DNA of 46,780 bases from Helochares maculicollis (lineage: Eukaryota; Arthropoda; Insecta; Coleoptera; Hydrophilidae): positions 1 to 46,780 of the forward strand of contig JAWQRO010000244.1 in the NCBI GenBank assembly GCA_033557835.1, given 5' to 3'. A program made the translations under genes and the position numbers. Numbering within the stretch: the first letter of the stretch is position 1; every line of letters starts with the position of its first letter. A model generated the notes under the pieces. That model made no database searches, was not told the DNA's origin, and was given only the letters and a program-made list of their open reading frames with translations. Below are positions 24,000-35,756 of this stretch, in pieces.

Positions 24000-25700
24000 A
24001 TAAATCAAGTTTTTGTAAATGAATTTGTTAGCGTTTATTTGATATACAAAAGAACAATTTTCGCTAATGATTATTTTCATTATGTCTTGAGAAATTTTCC
24101 GATTGACTTCCCCCACAGATTCTTAATATTTTTCCATAAATCTTACAAAAGAGCATAAAATAGTTTTGGTTTAAGTCTTCTGGATCCGGCTGTCCAGAGA
24201 GACTTGCAAGAAATTGAAGATATGAAACTCATATTTCTTAATTGCAGTAAAATGCTTAAATATTCACTCAATTCTAATTTTATTTTAAGGATAAATCTAT
24301 GTAGTCTAATTTCATTATTTTAAATATAATTTTAAGGACGCAAAAACTGGTAACCTGCCCAGTTAGAATCTTTATTTATACTGTAAATTGCTTAAACATA
24401 TAAGATGAAAATATGAGAAATATACAAAATCGTTTTTGTAATCGCTTCATTTTAGATACTGTAAAAGATTTTTATAAAATAATTCATTTTGAAAATATAT
24501 GCTTGAGATCGCATGTCTTCTTATATTTGATATATTCTGTTAAAATGCTTCTCATATAGTATAAACAGACCTCACAAGACATGCCGTTTTCGTCCAAAAT
24601 TTAAATCTTCGCTTGGGCTTGATAGTTCAAAAGTTGTGCTAAGAACGAGGTTGAATTAATCAAATTGACATTTGTATTCACTTTAAAATACTATTCAATC
24701 CACCTACTGCTAAGTTATGAATTAATTAATTGTAATAATAAAGTTAGTTAACGTATTTTTAAGTTAAAAATTACTTCACCACATAAGCTTATAAAACGTA
24801 AATAATAAAAATTTGAATTAGTAGTCATCAAGCTTTAGTTGCTGTAATCGACTTGAAAGGCTTCAGACTAATAATATAAAAACAAATTTTTAATTTGCAT
24901 CATTGAATACGTATTCCCTCATTTTTTTATATAGTCTACTAAAATGTTTCTCTCCGCACAAATCTTACACAAGAGGTCAAACCAGACCTTATCGTTAGAC
25001 ATATTAAATTTTCTCTCCAGAAAGTAATTAAACCTCGCTTTAAGCTTTCTTAATTTGAAAGTATAGAAGAACGAGACTGAAATTATCAAACTCACATTTT
25101 TTATTTGCGTTAAAATGCTAAAATATTCACCTAAGCCCAATTTTATTTTCGGAATAAATCAGATGCGCTAATAAATCAAATTGGAGCATTTTTTAGATAA
25201 AACTTTAAATGGATAAGGCTGCCAAAAAAATATGAATCTTTTCTCAAGACGGATAATTTACTGATGTTGAGTTGAAAAATGCGTCAGCTCGTAAACTTTA
25301 TAAAAAGGGAGTAAAATTGAATGGGTTTTGAATTTAGATGTGAATGCTGTAAAAGGCGCGAGACTAGCTTTATGAAGATTCTTAAGATACGTCTTTGAAA
25401 ATTCATTTCCACATTTCTTGATCAATTCTACTAAAATTTTTGTCATTATCTTTGAGAGAGAAGCCATCTTATTTTAAAACAGAATAAATTTTTCTTGTAA
25501 AAGTTTTAACTAATCCTTGCTTTATGTCGTGAATTGGACAATACACGAAGCTGAAGTGATCGAAATGATAGTTATTAGCTCTAATTGCCGTAAACGGCTT
25601 GAGACTAGCTTTACATAAAAAACTTGAATAGTTTTAGTATAAAAGCGTTTCGACATACAGATATAGTATTTGACAAAAATGGGCAAATTATATTCAGCGG
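24000..25700 (-). repeat. Diverged tandem repeat, about 240-bp unit, with coding-like similarity on the minus strand
   Basis: About six diverged units can be traced by a recurring landmark related to GCTGTAAAAGGC, near 24,247, 24,675, 24,841, 25,107, 25,348 and 25,585. The last four lie 237-266 bases apart. Translated on the minus strand, the units share patterns. KIKL-L-EY-SIL appears near 24,270 and 25,130. ILV-YIKK and ILVELIKK-GN appear near 24,930 and 25,430. KASL-PFTA appears near 25,360 and 25,595. Stops and frameshifts interrupt most units; the longest open stretches are 24,919-25,140 and 25,258-25,467. It could be an eroded array of a small gene or repeated exon, or a plain satellite-like repeat. 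I recognise no family. Confidence 0.45.
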
Positions 25701-28700
25701 ACCTAATGACAGGTAAATAACATTTTTCTAAGTAGCAATTTGAACCAAATCTAGTTTCTTACAATTGATATTATTTCAGTAAAGTGTATGAGATTTGAAG
25801 TCAAATTCACTTTAAGCATGAAATTTCAAATTGTTTAGGCAAAGGTGAAAAATACTACAGCCTAATAATCATTTTAATTTGTCATCTTGTAGGGACTGTT
25901 TTAGTAGAAGTTCTACCTCGAGACTGAAATTAAAAACTATATTTACGTTTCTCGCCTTAGTTAATTAGAAATTTCAGGCGCAACTCACACAAATCTGTGT
26001 GTAACAATTTAGAAGAATCGCAACATTTCGTTCACTCGTCCAATATGTAACAAAGTAGCAAATTTTTCATTTAACTACTTTCCTTTACGAGCTACGCCAC
26101 GCCAGCGTTTTCAAAACGAAATTCATTCCTAAGGGAGTTATTTAGGAATCTACGAGATTTGATATACAGACACCAGCAGAAAGTGCACTAGGTAGTAAAA
26201 TGCGCATCCTCTGTTAGATTTGCAATAACGAAAATCCCTTAAAATTAAATAGCTACTTAGCTATCGCGTAGCAAAACCGTCATGACCCATCAAGCTCTTC
26301 GTTGGAATTTACTTATATACTTAGTTTCATAAAGAGAATACTTGCTTAAGAACCAGTCTTATTTTCCTACAGAAAAGAAAAATATACATCTTCCGCTTGA
26401 GACGCACACAAATATTCCTTAAATTTTAATATCCACTGCCTGTTTTGACGTGAATTTCATGATACCCACGATGTTGTTCGTTTGGAAACGTGAGCAAAAT
26501 GCCAGTGAAAATGGTTCAACGTCCAGAATGTTCCATTCATGCAAAATTGTTTTTCACAAACACTTAAAGTGAGCAGGATTGCGAGATTGTGCAGGAATCA
26601 AACTTCAAAGCGTTGCCTCATCCTGTTATTTACGGTTTGATGTTTCCATTTATTGGACGGCTTTACACCTAGCTACGGCCGAATCAAAAATATATCCTCG
26701 ATTTGAAGATTAACCGAAAAAAGCCAACGCGCGAATATTATGCAATAACAAAGTTATTTCCTAATCAACAAGCTTTACCCCGAAACAAAATGAAAACAAA
26801 CCAAGTCGACCACGAATAAATTCGCGCTTTAATCCTGTTTGTTACGTACTTTTGATCTTTTTAATTTCAGCATGTGCCTCATATGAACGTTGAACGTACG
26901 TGCAAATTAAAATTCAAAAGGTTTTTTTTCGGTAACCAGTGAAACGAATCGGGGACAAGCTGTTTTCTGCTGCTTCTAACAGTCTAGCTTGGGTAGGTCC
27001 TGTGAATGTAATGCGAGGATAATAAAACCTTTTGACTTACAGGGGTATCACGTCTCACCTTTCAAACTGAAACTGCGTTAAAATGGCTTGTAAACTTCTG
27101 GAAGCTCTTTGGAAGTTCTGTTGTAGTTTCAGAATGTAGAACGGAAACACTAGTGGGCGACTAAACTGCTGTTTTACTTTTGATTAACGGAGAAGCAACC
27201 ATTGTATCAACAATCTTACTCACTAATCTTACCTTCACTCCACTAAACTAAATAGGAGGAGCAGGAAACCCAAAGTGAAAGTCATCCATTACCTGAAAAT
27301 AAAAATATGTTTATAATTAGGTTAATTAGGCACCCCGGCTTGTGTGTTTTGTGGATGTTTAGGGGTTTATTTGCGGTTTTTCGGTGGAAGTTTGACCTGT
27401 TGCTACGAAAGTAATTATATAAAAGTTCGTTTCGAATTTCCACAAGCTTTCAGCTTGATAAATAGTAAATTTTGATATCATGGTGCGCTCTGAGGGTGTA
27501 ACATGAATATTTAAGGGCGGTAAATTAACCTGTTTTGAATAACCTATTAGTGGACGTCACAATTCAAAATCGCGCCTGAGCGACGTGAATAATGGAAAAG
27601 GCGTCGGGGTTGGTCGTTTACTGCGATTGCAGCGCCACGCGCTACATGGAAGTGAGGGTTTTATTCAATAATTTTCCGAGCCGGAGTCAGTTCGGGCATC
27701 TTCCAATAGGTGGCTGAGCTTACATCCTCTAAAATTTGATTACAAACTCATATTTTAGGATCGGTAGATTCTAGGTCGTTAATTGTTTCCTTTAATTATC
27801 AATTACATATATAGATAATCGATTTATTTCCAAATATTTTATTTTGTAATTCATATATACAATCAGAGTTGTTTGTGTTGACCGATTAAATAGCGTTCCT
27901 GTGACTGTATACATTGTATAGTTGCGTAGATGTACGATCGACAGATTATAATATTTAAAAAAAAAACAAAAAATGTACGTTGAAATAGGGGTTCAGTGGT
28001 ATCAGCAATCCTTTGCATGCATAATGTTTTGAAAAAGTTTACAGAAACTTAGTGAATTATAAAAATTCTTATGTATATTGCAATCAAACTATCCAAAAAG
28101 ACAATATTATGACACTGATGTTTTATTTACGTTATCACGCTAAAGTTAAATATTTCGTAAGCCTTGCTTTATAATATATTGTAATGAAAATTGTTGCAAA
28201 AACGAAATAAAATGTGTGGAAATAGCTGTTGCTGTATCAAGTGGAACTAAACGTTTTACTTTCCAGTGTCTAGTTATGTAAAGAAAAGACTACAACCATA
28301 AAAATGATTTCGATATTTTGGCAATCTTCACTACTTGAGGCTTACTGAACTTTTGACCATTTTAAGCATGTCGTATGTGTGTATGTACCTATATCCAGGA
28401 TGGGTAAGCAAAATTCCATTTTCTGTTTACCTTGTATCAAGACGATAATACTTAGACCGTTTGAAGTAATGAAATTTAACATGCGGTTGTTTTATAGAGC
28501 TTTTGGATCTGTAACAACCGACAATACTTGCTAATCTAAACAGTTTTTTCAAGAAATCTATTCGTTATATCAATATATTCAATTGTTCGGCTTAATTGAA
28601 GTATCAGTGGAATTTCCTCTGAGAGATTTTGGCGTAGATATTCTTGACCTTCATGATTTAAATAATTAAAATTAGGTTTATAATTAACTTTTTTTAGAAA

Positions 28701-29255
28701 AATTATTATTAGATGTTTAGCTTAAGTCGCAATAATCAAGTACTTAATAAAAGTATAACGAAAATTCTGCGTTCATGTATTTAAGCAGGAATCATTACCT
28801 AAACATGTTGAAAATACAAGTATTAAAAACTAGTAAAATAGTCTACAAATTTAAATATTTCTACCAAGAATTATGAAAATAGCAGCACTTCAAGTGGGCA
28901 TCAAAATAATTCTAATGCTTTAATTCTATAAAATATATTCTCTAAGTATATCTTTGTGTGCTCAGTTACGTATTTAATATGTTTAATAAACAGAATAGGG
29001 TAATTGTGAGTAAGCTCTATAAAGTGAAAATCCACATTTTCTAGTTAAGGAGCAAAAATACGAATAGTTTTGTACCCATTTACATATTAATTCAAATTTC
29101 TTCACAACCATTCAATGACTTATTAAAGTTACATATCAACTAACTATACAATATCTATGAAGATACCTGTTCACGAATATGTACAAGAGGGTTTATTAAT
29201 TAAATAAAAGAAAACACTTCCAATAGTTTTTGTTTGTGATAATATAATATGAGGA
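25701..29255. other. Gene-free stretch between the tandem repeat and the mariner
   Basis: I see no supportable gene. A moderately GC-rich, CpG-containing patch at about 27,560-27,700 stands out and could be regulatory. The rest is AT-rich with only short chance frames. Confidence 0.4.
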
Positions 29256-30528
29256 TTGGCTAGGGGGACCGGAAAGTAATGTCGTTTCTGCGTATGTCGA
29301 TATTTGATTGTCATTTGGTAGCTCATTACGTACTTGGAAGGCGTCTCAAAGAGATTTTGAGGATATTGTATCATATTTGCTTCTGAACAATTAAGTATTA
29401 GACGTTTTTTGCAATTTGGGGTAAAATGGCCAGCCAAATACCAGAAAAGCATATCCGGCACTGTATGCTTTTTGAGTTTCGCAATGGTAATACCGCAACT
29501 ACTGCGACTAAAAACATTTGCGATGTTTATCCAAGCGCATTGGACGTTCGAAAATGCCAAAGATGGTTCTCCAAGTTCAGATCAGGCAATTTTGATCTCT
29601 CGGACGTCCATCAAGCAGGAAGACCAACAACATTGCATAACGACGTGCTAAGGGCAAAAGTGGAAGCAAATCCATGTCAAACAATTGAGGAACTTTCAAA
29701 CAGCCTTAACTAACATTGGTCAACCATCCAAGAACATTTGCCGCAGATTGGAAAAATAAGCAGAACTGGTGTTTAGGTTCCTCATAATCTATCCGAACAG
29801 AATAAAGCTAACCGGTCCATCACGTGCAACGTATTGCTTCAACGGCATCGTACAGATCCGTTTTTTTGATCGCTTGATCACTGGAGACGAAAAATGGGTC
29901 CTGCACGACAATTCGAAACGCAAAAGGCAGTGGCTCAGCCGAAATGAGTTACCACGAACTACTGCAAAGCTCGGTTTACACCCCAAAAAGGCACTTTTGT
30001 GTGTTTGGTGGAATACAGGCGGAGTTGTTCACTTTGAAGTATTAAAACCTGGACAAATTGCTAATGCAGATCTCTATTGTGAACAATTGGAACGAATAAA
30101 CCGGTATTTGATTGAAAAGTATCCAGTAATTGTCAACAGAAAAGGAGTTATTCTGCAATATGACAATGCAAGACCGCACTGTGCAAAACGGACCTTAGAC
30201 AAAACAAACGAATTGGGGTGGGAGGTACTGCCTCACCCACCATACTCGCCCGATATTCCACCCTCGGACTACGATTTATTCCGATCACTGCAACATTGTC
30301 TTAGTGGCAAAAATTAGAAAATTTTGATGTCCAAACTGTTATCTCGACATAATTTACAGAAAAAGCGATTGATTTTTACCGCTCCGGTATTAAAAATTTG
30401 TATACTAGATGGCAAAAGGTTGTTGATAACGAAGGTGAATATATTTTTGATTAGAAATAAAAAATCGTTAAAAATATAGTCGTGTGAATTTAACTTAAGA
30501 AAACGACATTACTTACCGGTCCCCCCAA
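29256..30528 (+). mobile_element. Nearly full-length mariner transposon, degraded
   Basis: This element is about 1.27 kb, the usual size of a mariner. The ends are inverted repeats: GGGGGACCGGAAAGTAATGT at the left pairs with GGGGGACCGGTAAGTAATGT at the right (read on the minus strand), each with TTGG outside. The right end is followed by TA, but the left flank reads GA, so the target duplication there has mutated. The left terminus also carries a small insertion (TTGGCTA against TTGG). Between the ends lies one transposase gene in plus orientation, broken by stops and frameshifts. Confidence 0.88.
29426..30454 (+). pseudogene. Mariner transposase pseudogene (DD34D type)
   Basis: The start ATG (29426) begins MASQIPEKHIRHCMLFEF, a typical mariner N-terminus, followed by the helix-turn-helix block WFSKFRSGNFDLSD and AGRPTT. 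Later in the gene come TGDEKW (first catalytic Asp), YDNARPH (second) and PPSDYDLF (third). Thirty-four residues separate the last two aspartates, the DD34D spacing of mariners. The gene cannot make a full protein. There is a TAA at 29711-29713, another stop near 29,775, a frameshift in the T-run near 29,865, and a stop with frameshift near 30,316. The tail then continues in another frame (DFYRSGIKNL, then RWQKVVDNEGEYI) to a TAG at 30452-30454. It belongs to a different mariner lineage from the fragment at 16.8-17.2 kb, as the shared regions differ greatly. Confidence 0.88.
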
Positions 30529-32605
30529 TAGATGGATCATGGATTTAATACATGCAGGTTGTTTAATGAATAAATAAGGTTTACTTATGAGTCATGTATA
30601 CTCTTATAATTAGACAAATCATTTAATTCGTTCAACTAAACGAGTAAAACTACATAAAACAATTACAATTGTGTAACAATTATATATGCTATGTTTAAAG
30701 AAGGGTTTTAAAGGAATAAAATATTCAATAGAAAAATATGATAAAACATTTACTAGTAGGGGTCACGCATGTGCATTTTCATTAGGTTTTACTTGTTCAG
30801 ATTCTCTACCTAACTCGATCAATACTCGCAAAATTCAATTTCACTGTTAGACTATTAAATATAATTTAGTAAGAAATTTTCCAGTCAACTCTTTACCTTT
30901 CATACCATATACAAATTATACAATTGATAACAAACATCTTATCAATATTTAAGCAGAAGGCTGCAGTTAGACACGAGATATTTTAGATAATTTTAGTTTT
31001 ATAAAATTTAGGAAGGTTAACAGTTACGACAGTTATGCTCTCAATTAATTAATAAAAACGAAATATTAAGGCGCATGGTCAAAATGTACTTGTTTAAAAA
31101 TGATATAGATCATAGGCTCATTAAAAGATTAATGCAGTTTAAATAATATTGTACAAGATTATTCCAATTTTAATGGGTTTTTGGTATATAGAGATACGCG
31201 TTCTGAACATTTATCCTTTTGACTGTAAATAGCACACATTTAAAAATCGTTTGGGTGAGCAATTATGGTCTATTTAATGGGTATCCGTGAATAAACTATT
31301 AGAAATGTTTCACATATTGAATTAATACAATTCATATATGCAAGTGCAAGCTACACTAAATATCCATTTCCAATGAATGATTGTTTTTCATAGCCTTTAT
31401 ATGCTATTAAAAGTGGCAAAATTCATAGAATTCAAAATAGTTTTGTCCGTGATCATCAAGAGACATTTTAAACCAATTTAATTAGACCTTTCTGATACGT
31501 TATTCAAATATAAGATATAAGAATTAATTTGGTATTTTTAATGGATAATATTACAGCACTAAGGGGAAATTGTTATCAATTTTTCAACTTTATTGATCAT
31601 GCATTTAAAAATCAATACACAATCAATTGATTATTAACCATCGTTAACATTATTAAAAAAAAATTTAAATATGCATTTTGTCATGCAATATTTTGTAAAG
31701 ACGTATTTTAGCGGAAAAGTCCTAAAAGAAAATAAAGTTCAAATTCCAATTCAATGATGTACAGCAATTTTAATAGTAATGCAATAATAAAAATACAGAG
31801 TTAGGATGTTGATGCAAATAAAATATTAACAACAAATTACGTTCCGGCTTGGCTAAACTAATCATATTTAATTAAATTCAGGTAGTCTATTACTTTTATT
31901 ACTTACTCTTGGAAGTAACTACGAATGAAAATTTCTTATGACTATTTAAAACGTTTATCAATTTACCAAATGAACTCGCATTATCAAAAACTTACCCTAG
32001 GTAAGAGTTTACATTTGATTTAACTTGGACAACTTAAATCGAGTTACTAGATGTTATTACTTTCTGATTAACCCTCGCCATACAGTTTGAATTCCAATTG
32101 AATTACGGATAAGTTCTTCTGGATGTCATTAAAGTAAAATTTCCCTGCAGTTGAATTTTATCTATGATTGCGTGATGGATTAAAATTATATTAAAAAGAA
32201 ATTAAGATTGTCGATATAAAAGTCTTATAAATGCCGCAAATACAAATGTACTCACTTCAAAATTCAATTCCGAAAGTGCTGATTACGTTTCTAATTTCGG
32301 AACAATATAAATTAACAATTCTGTAACGAACAGCTTTTCTTCAGTGCTTTCTGATTATCAAGTCTATTTTTGGCACCGAATACCCTGTTTCGAATTAATA
32401 TTTCACCATCGACTTAAAGCAAATTTATTATGGAGGCATCGAAACGCAAATTCGTTAAATATTGTTAAATAATTCATTAAATTAATCGTCAAGTACATAC
32501 ATAAATAAATGTCGATAAATTTTATTAAAATCACACGTAAGTAAAGGCCATCTGCACAAAAAATTCATCAGCATAATTTATAAAAGTTTGTTTGGTGTTC
32601 CTGAC
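30529..32605. other. Gene-free AT-rich stretch
   Basis: I see no coding segment, RNA gene or mobile element. The sequence is strongly AT-rich with no open frame of note. It may be intronic if the candidate exon at 32,606-32,797 belongs to a gene continuing leftward. Confidence 0.45.
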
Positions 32606-32797
32606 CTGGGAATTTGGAAGGCAACTTCATCCAAGCTATCTGAAGGAGTGAGCGGAGGCCGCTCGAACAGACGACTTGGGGCCAGGGTCAGAGCGTTGGG
32701 GTATCCGTGGTAGCGCCTCTTCTTCCGCTGCTGCTTCCTTTTTTTGTCTTCTGCCTCCCTGCGAAGGTTGTGCAGTCGGAAGAAGTACATAGACATT
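32606..32797 (-). CDS. Candidate internal coding exon, unrecognised protein
   Basis: A 192-bp open stretch is bounded on the minus strand by an acceptor-like GGCAG before 32,797 and a good donor, CCCAG followed by GTCAGG, after 32,606. Base composition is clearly higher in GC than the neighbours. It encodes about 64 residues: MSMYFFRLHNLRREAED, then a strongly basic run (KKRKQQRKKRRYHG), then a Pro/Ser-rich part (LTLAPSRLFERPPLTPSD). This looks like a cytoplasmic, possibly disordered region, with the basic run a candidate nuclear-localisation or membrane-proximal segment. Both borders are phase 2, so it could be skipped without changing frame. Alternatively it is the last exon, reading through the donor to the stop at 32,578. 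I do not recognise the protein. Confidence 0.42.
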
Positions 32798-32805
32798 CTG
32801 CCAAC

Positions 32806-34040
32806 CAAGTTACACGTATGTAGGTATGTTCAAACGACTTACTCTATCCAGTCTAACAATCTACTCACTATTTCTGCTTGCAGAAAACCATGCTCTACTG
32901 CTTTTCAAGCAAAACACGCAAAGCTGAAGCGAAGCTTTCACAAGGCACAAGTCACATAAATCAAGCGGACCACATAAAAGGTTCACACATGTAAAAGATT
33001 GAGTGAAAATTGTGCATTTCAGTGATTGTATCTTGTGTTTACGGTTAGGTAATTGTCTCAAGTCATGCATAACTTAAATTAAACGCCACCTATTTACCTG
33101 TGTACATACATCCATTTGCGAGAAAATTGTTTTCTTTTAGGAACCACTTTTTTATTTTATTTTAAAATTTATTAGCTGTTCCACATTTTATACATTTGAA
33201 GCAAAACATCCTGCATGTTTTTACCAATGCACAAGCTAAACTAATTATTTTGCACCACTACATTATTTTATAACATACAAAATCATTTATCCTTTCGGGC
33301 TATTATTGGATTAAAAATGCTTTTAAGGACTATTATGTAGGGAATACATTACATACAACCAGGAATTCCTGGTTTAATGAGGAGTCGGCATGTAAACTGG
33401 TTGCGGATGGATTCTTTCCTTAAATAAACTTCAGAACAAGCTTAAGCGAAACCCTCCTCCCCAAAAGTTGCGTCAAGTGTAAAAGGGATTGATAAAGCAC
33501 AATACGCGTCAAGCAGATTGGGTTTAGGCTTCAAAGCGGTTCAAAGCTGCGAAAACTTGGTAATTTTCACGCAGGAATGAAGTGACATTCCTCTTGAGTA
33601 AACATCTTTTTTGGTAAATGGAGATATGTTGCTTTCGGTGATTATTTGAAACAGAACGACCTTTGATTGTGAAATATATACTATTATTAACAGTCCACAG
33701 TTTGTTCCAACTAAACAGTTTTCAATAATCTGGAGGTAAATACACATTTTCCAGTCTATTTATATAATGCTTCACCATTTTAAATAATGTTGAGTTAAAA
33801 CTAATAAAGATAGCGCCCATTTCTCATATGGCCAGATTAAAATATCAAGGATATCAAGGACGATATCTATGAAGGAGATTAACAGATTCAATCCTTCTAC
33901 ATTTATGTTCTCACGATATTAGACCATCTATCACAGGTGGAAATAAAATGAGCTAACGATGTTACGGTACTTAAGTGAGCACTGGAATATTCACAACTAT
34001 TTCCGCTCAGGGAAAGCGTTCAGAAGTTTCCGGTCACGAT
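32806..34040. other. Possible intron between the two candidate exons
   Basis: No coding exon is evident between the two candidate exons. It contains an 18-bp perfect palindrome at 33,357-33,374. The open frames here (68-71 codons) have no recognisable domain. Confidence 0.3.
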
Positions 34041-34044
34041 GTAC

Positions 34045-34179
34045 CTATTTTTCTTGGGTGGAAACTTTTCATGGTCGCCGCCAACGATCACCGTGTTCTG
34101 TAACGTGGACGATAAATGAATAGGCAAACATAATTTGTAAGTTTCCTTATCAAATCGCAAATTATACACGCTAACTTTG
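34045..34179 (-). CDS. Candidate coding exon upstream of the one at 32.6-32.8 kb
   Basis: On the minus strand a pyrimidine-rich acceptor (CTTCTCTTTCACAG) precedes 34,179, and a donor (AATAG followed by GTACAT) follows 34,045. The 135-bp interval encodes KVSVYNLRFDKETYKLCLPI and then a segment ending GGDHEKFPPKKN, open throughout. Both borders are phase 2, the same as the exon at 32,606-32,797. Joining the two across an intron of about 1.25 kb keeps the frame and forms an Arg codon at the junction. I recognise no family, and a 135-bp open stretch alone could be chance; the compatible phases and GC-richer content are the only support. Confidence 0.3.
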
Positions 34180-34440
34180 CTGTGAAAGAGAAGTCTTGAT
34201 ATTTTATTCATGATGCAGACGTAAATGTTGCGGAATATGGCATGCCCGGGCTAAAATTTCATTTCAGTATTGCTTCCATTAAAATTTACGAATCTAATTT
34301 TATGATAACTATTTACACAAAGCAATTTTAAATTGATGACAGTTTGCTTAAGGCAAATACAATATAAATTTCTAATGCATAAATAATGGCGAATGCTACT
34401 AAATTCATATATTTTTATATATAATAACTAGCATTAAATT

Positions 34441-34462
34441 AAAAATGTACATGTACATTTTT
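34441..34462. repeat. 22-bp perfect palindrome
   Basis: A run of five A, then TGTACATGTACA, then five T reads identically on both strands. The nested TGTACA units make it more structured than plain AT-rich sequence. It may be a dimeric protein-binding site or chance. Confidence 0.5.
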
Positions 34463-35756
34463 CTCATGTTTCAGTTGAAAATAACCCTCACGGCATACTA
34501 TTTTATGTCCATTATATAAAACGTAATGACATATTATAATACTTTCACCTCATGCATTTTGGTATGAAAATATGTCAAGAGGCAACAGTAAACACTGTTC
34601 GTATATTTGCTAGTTTAGTTTAGAACTTGAGGACACTTAATGTTTTGAAGCACAACAGTTTTACTACGTCATATGGTAGAAGAGCTGTGAAATAAGAACG
34701 TTTCATTTACATCAGTGCAACAACACCCTCTTATAAGCGGTCAGTTGTAATTCTTAAGAGCAGTTCTCCGCACCTCGCCTTTAATAGTGCATGTCTTCTG
34801 AATTGCCTTTTGTAAACGCTTATCACGATTATCAAAAGAAATGTCAATATTATCTTTTAGAGCAAATCTCTTTATTTTCTTAATTCTTTGAGCTGTGGGA
34901 ATAAATGCTACGGTTTTAAGAGTTTGTTGATTTTGTTTGCGAATTTCCTTCTACTTGCTCACAATTTTCAAGATGCACTTGTGTAGCTTTACTTTTTCAT
35001 TTATCAAGATTACCTTCAGTCGTTTTTTAAAACATAGCTATTACTCTTCGAGGATATCAAATCTTTAAACAAAGCTTACTTTGTAAAAATCAAAATCAAA
35101 GATTAACTGGCGAAAGTCAATATTTATTTCATTTCAAGGTCATCATTTTCAAGATATTTTTTATTTCATTTTATGAGTTAGTGATTAAACAGCCGGATTG
35201 TGCTGAATCAAACACCTCATTTAAAAAGTTTAGTGTCTCCTACAAATTGCTTTAAGTAGCACTTTCAATTGCCTGGTTTACAGACAGCTATACTTATTTC
35301 AATGGCATTTGCAGAAACTGTAACATTGAGGAAAACGTAAAGACTTATTAAAATAGATCATTTCTCATAAAATTTTGGACTTGCACGTATCATTCTAAAA
35401 CATAGTATCAAGGGAGCGATACATGTAAAAATGAAAAACAATTTTTTTTGCATAACTAGTTAAAATATCACAAAAATATGCCTGTAAATTTTTTAGAATA
35501 AAATGCACATTATTTATTGGTTAAATTTCATTTAAGTGCTCCATCTCAACTCGGCGCTCAAGCACTTGTACCGGACCATTCCAATCTCGCCGCCTGATTT
35601 TAGAGTTCTTACATTTGGGACTTTTGTACTAGCGACCCGGATAAGAAGATGCCCACAAACTCTTTTATTCCTTAAATCCATGAACATAACAACTGTATAG
35701 TTGCTATAACGTACTTTAAAACCAGTGTTGCCGGTATTTCAGTTCATGCTATGTAA

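Noticed and set aside
24900..25470. Tandem repeat units as insect odorant or gustatory receptor fragments
   Set aside because: The LLCKIC--NILVDYIKK pattern loosely recalls the chemoreceptor L--C---H--IL-YI motif, but the key His and the membrane segments around it are not visible, so the assignment would be guesswork.
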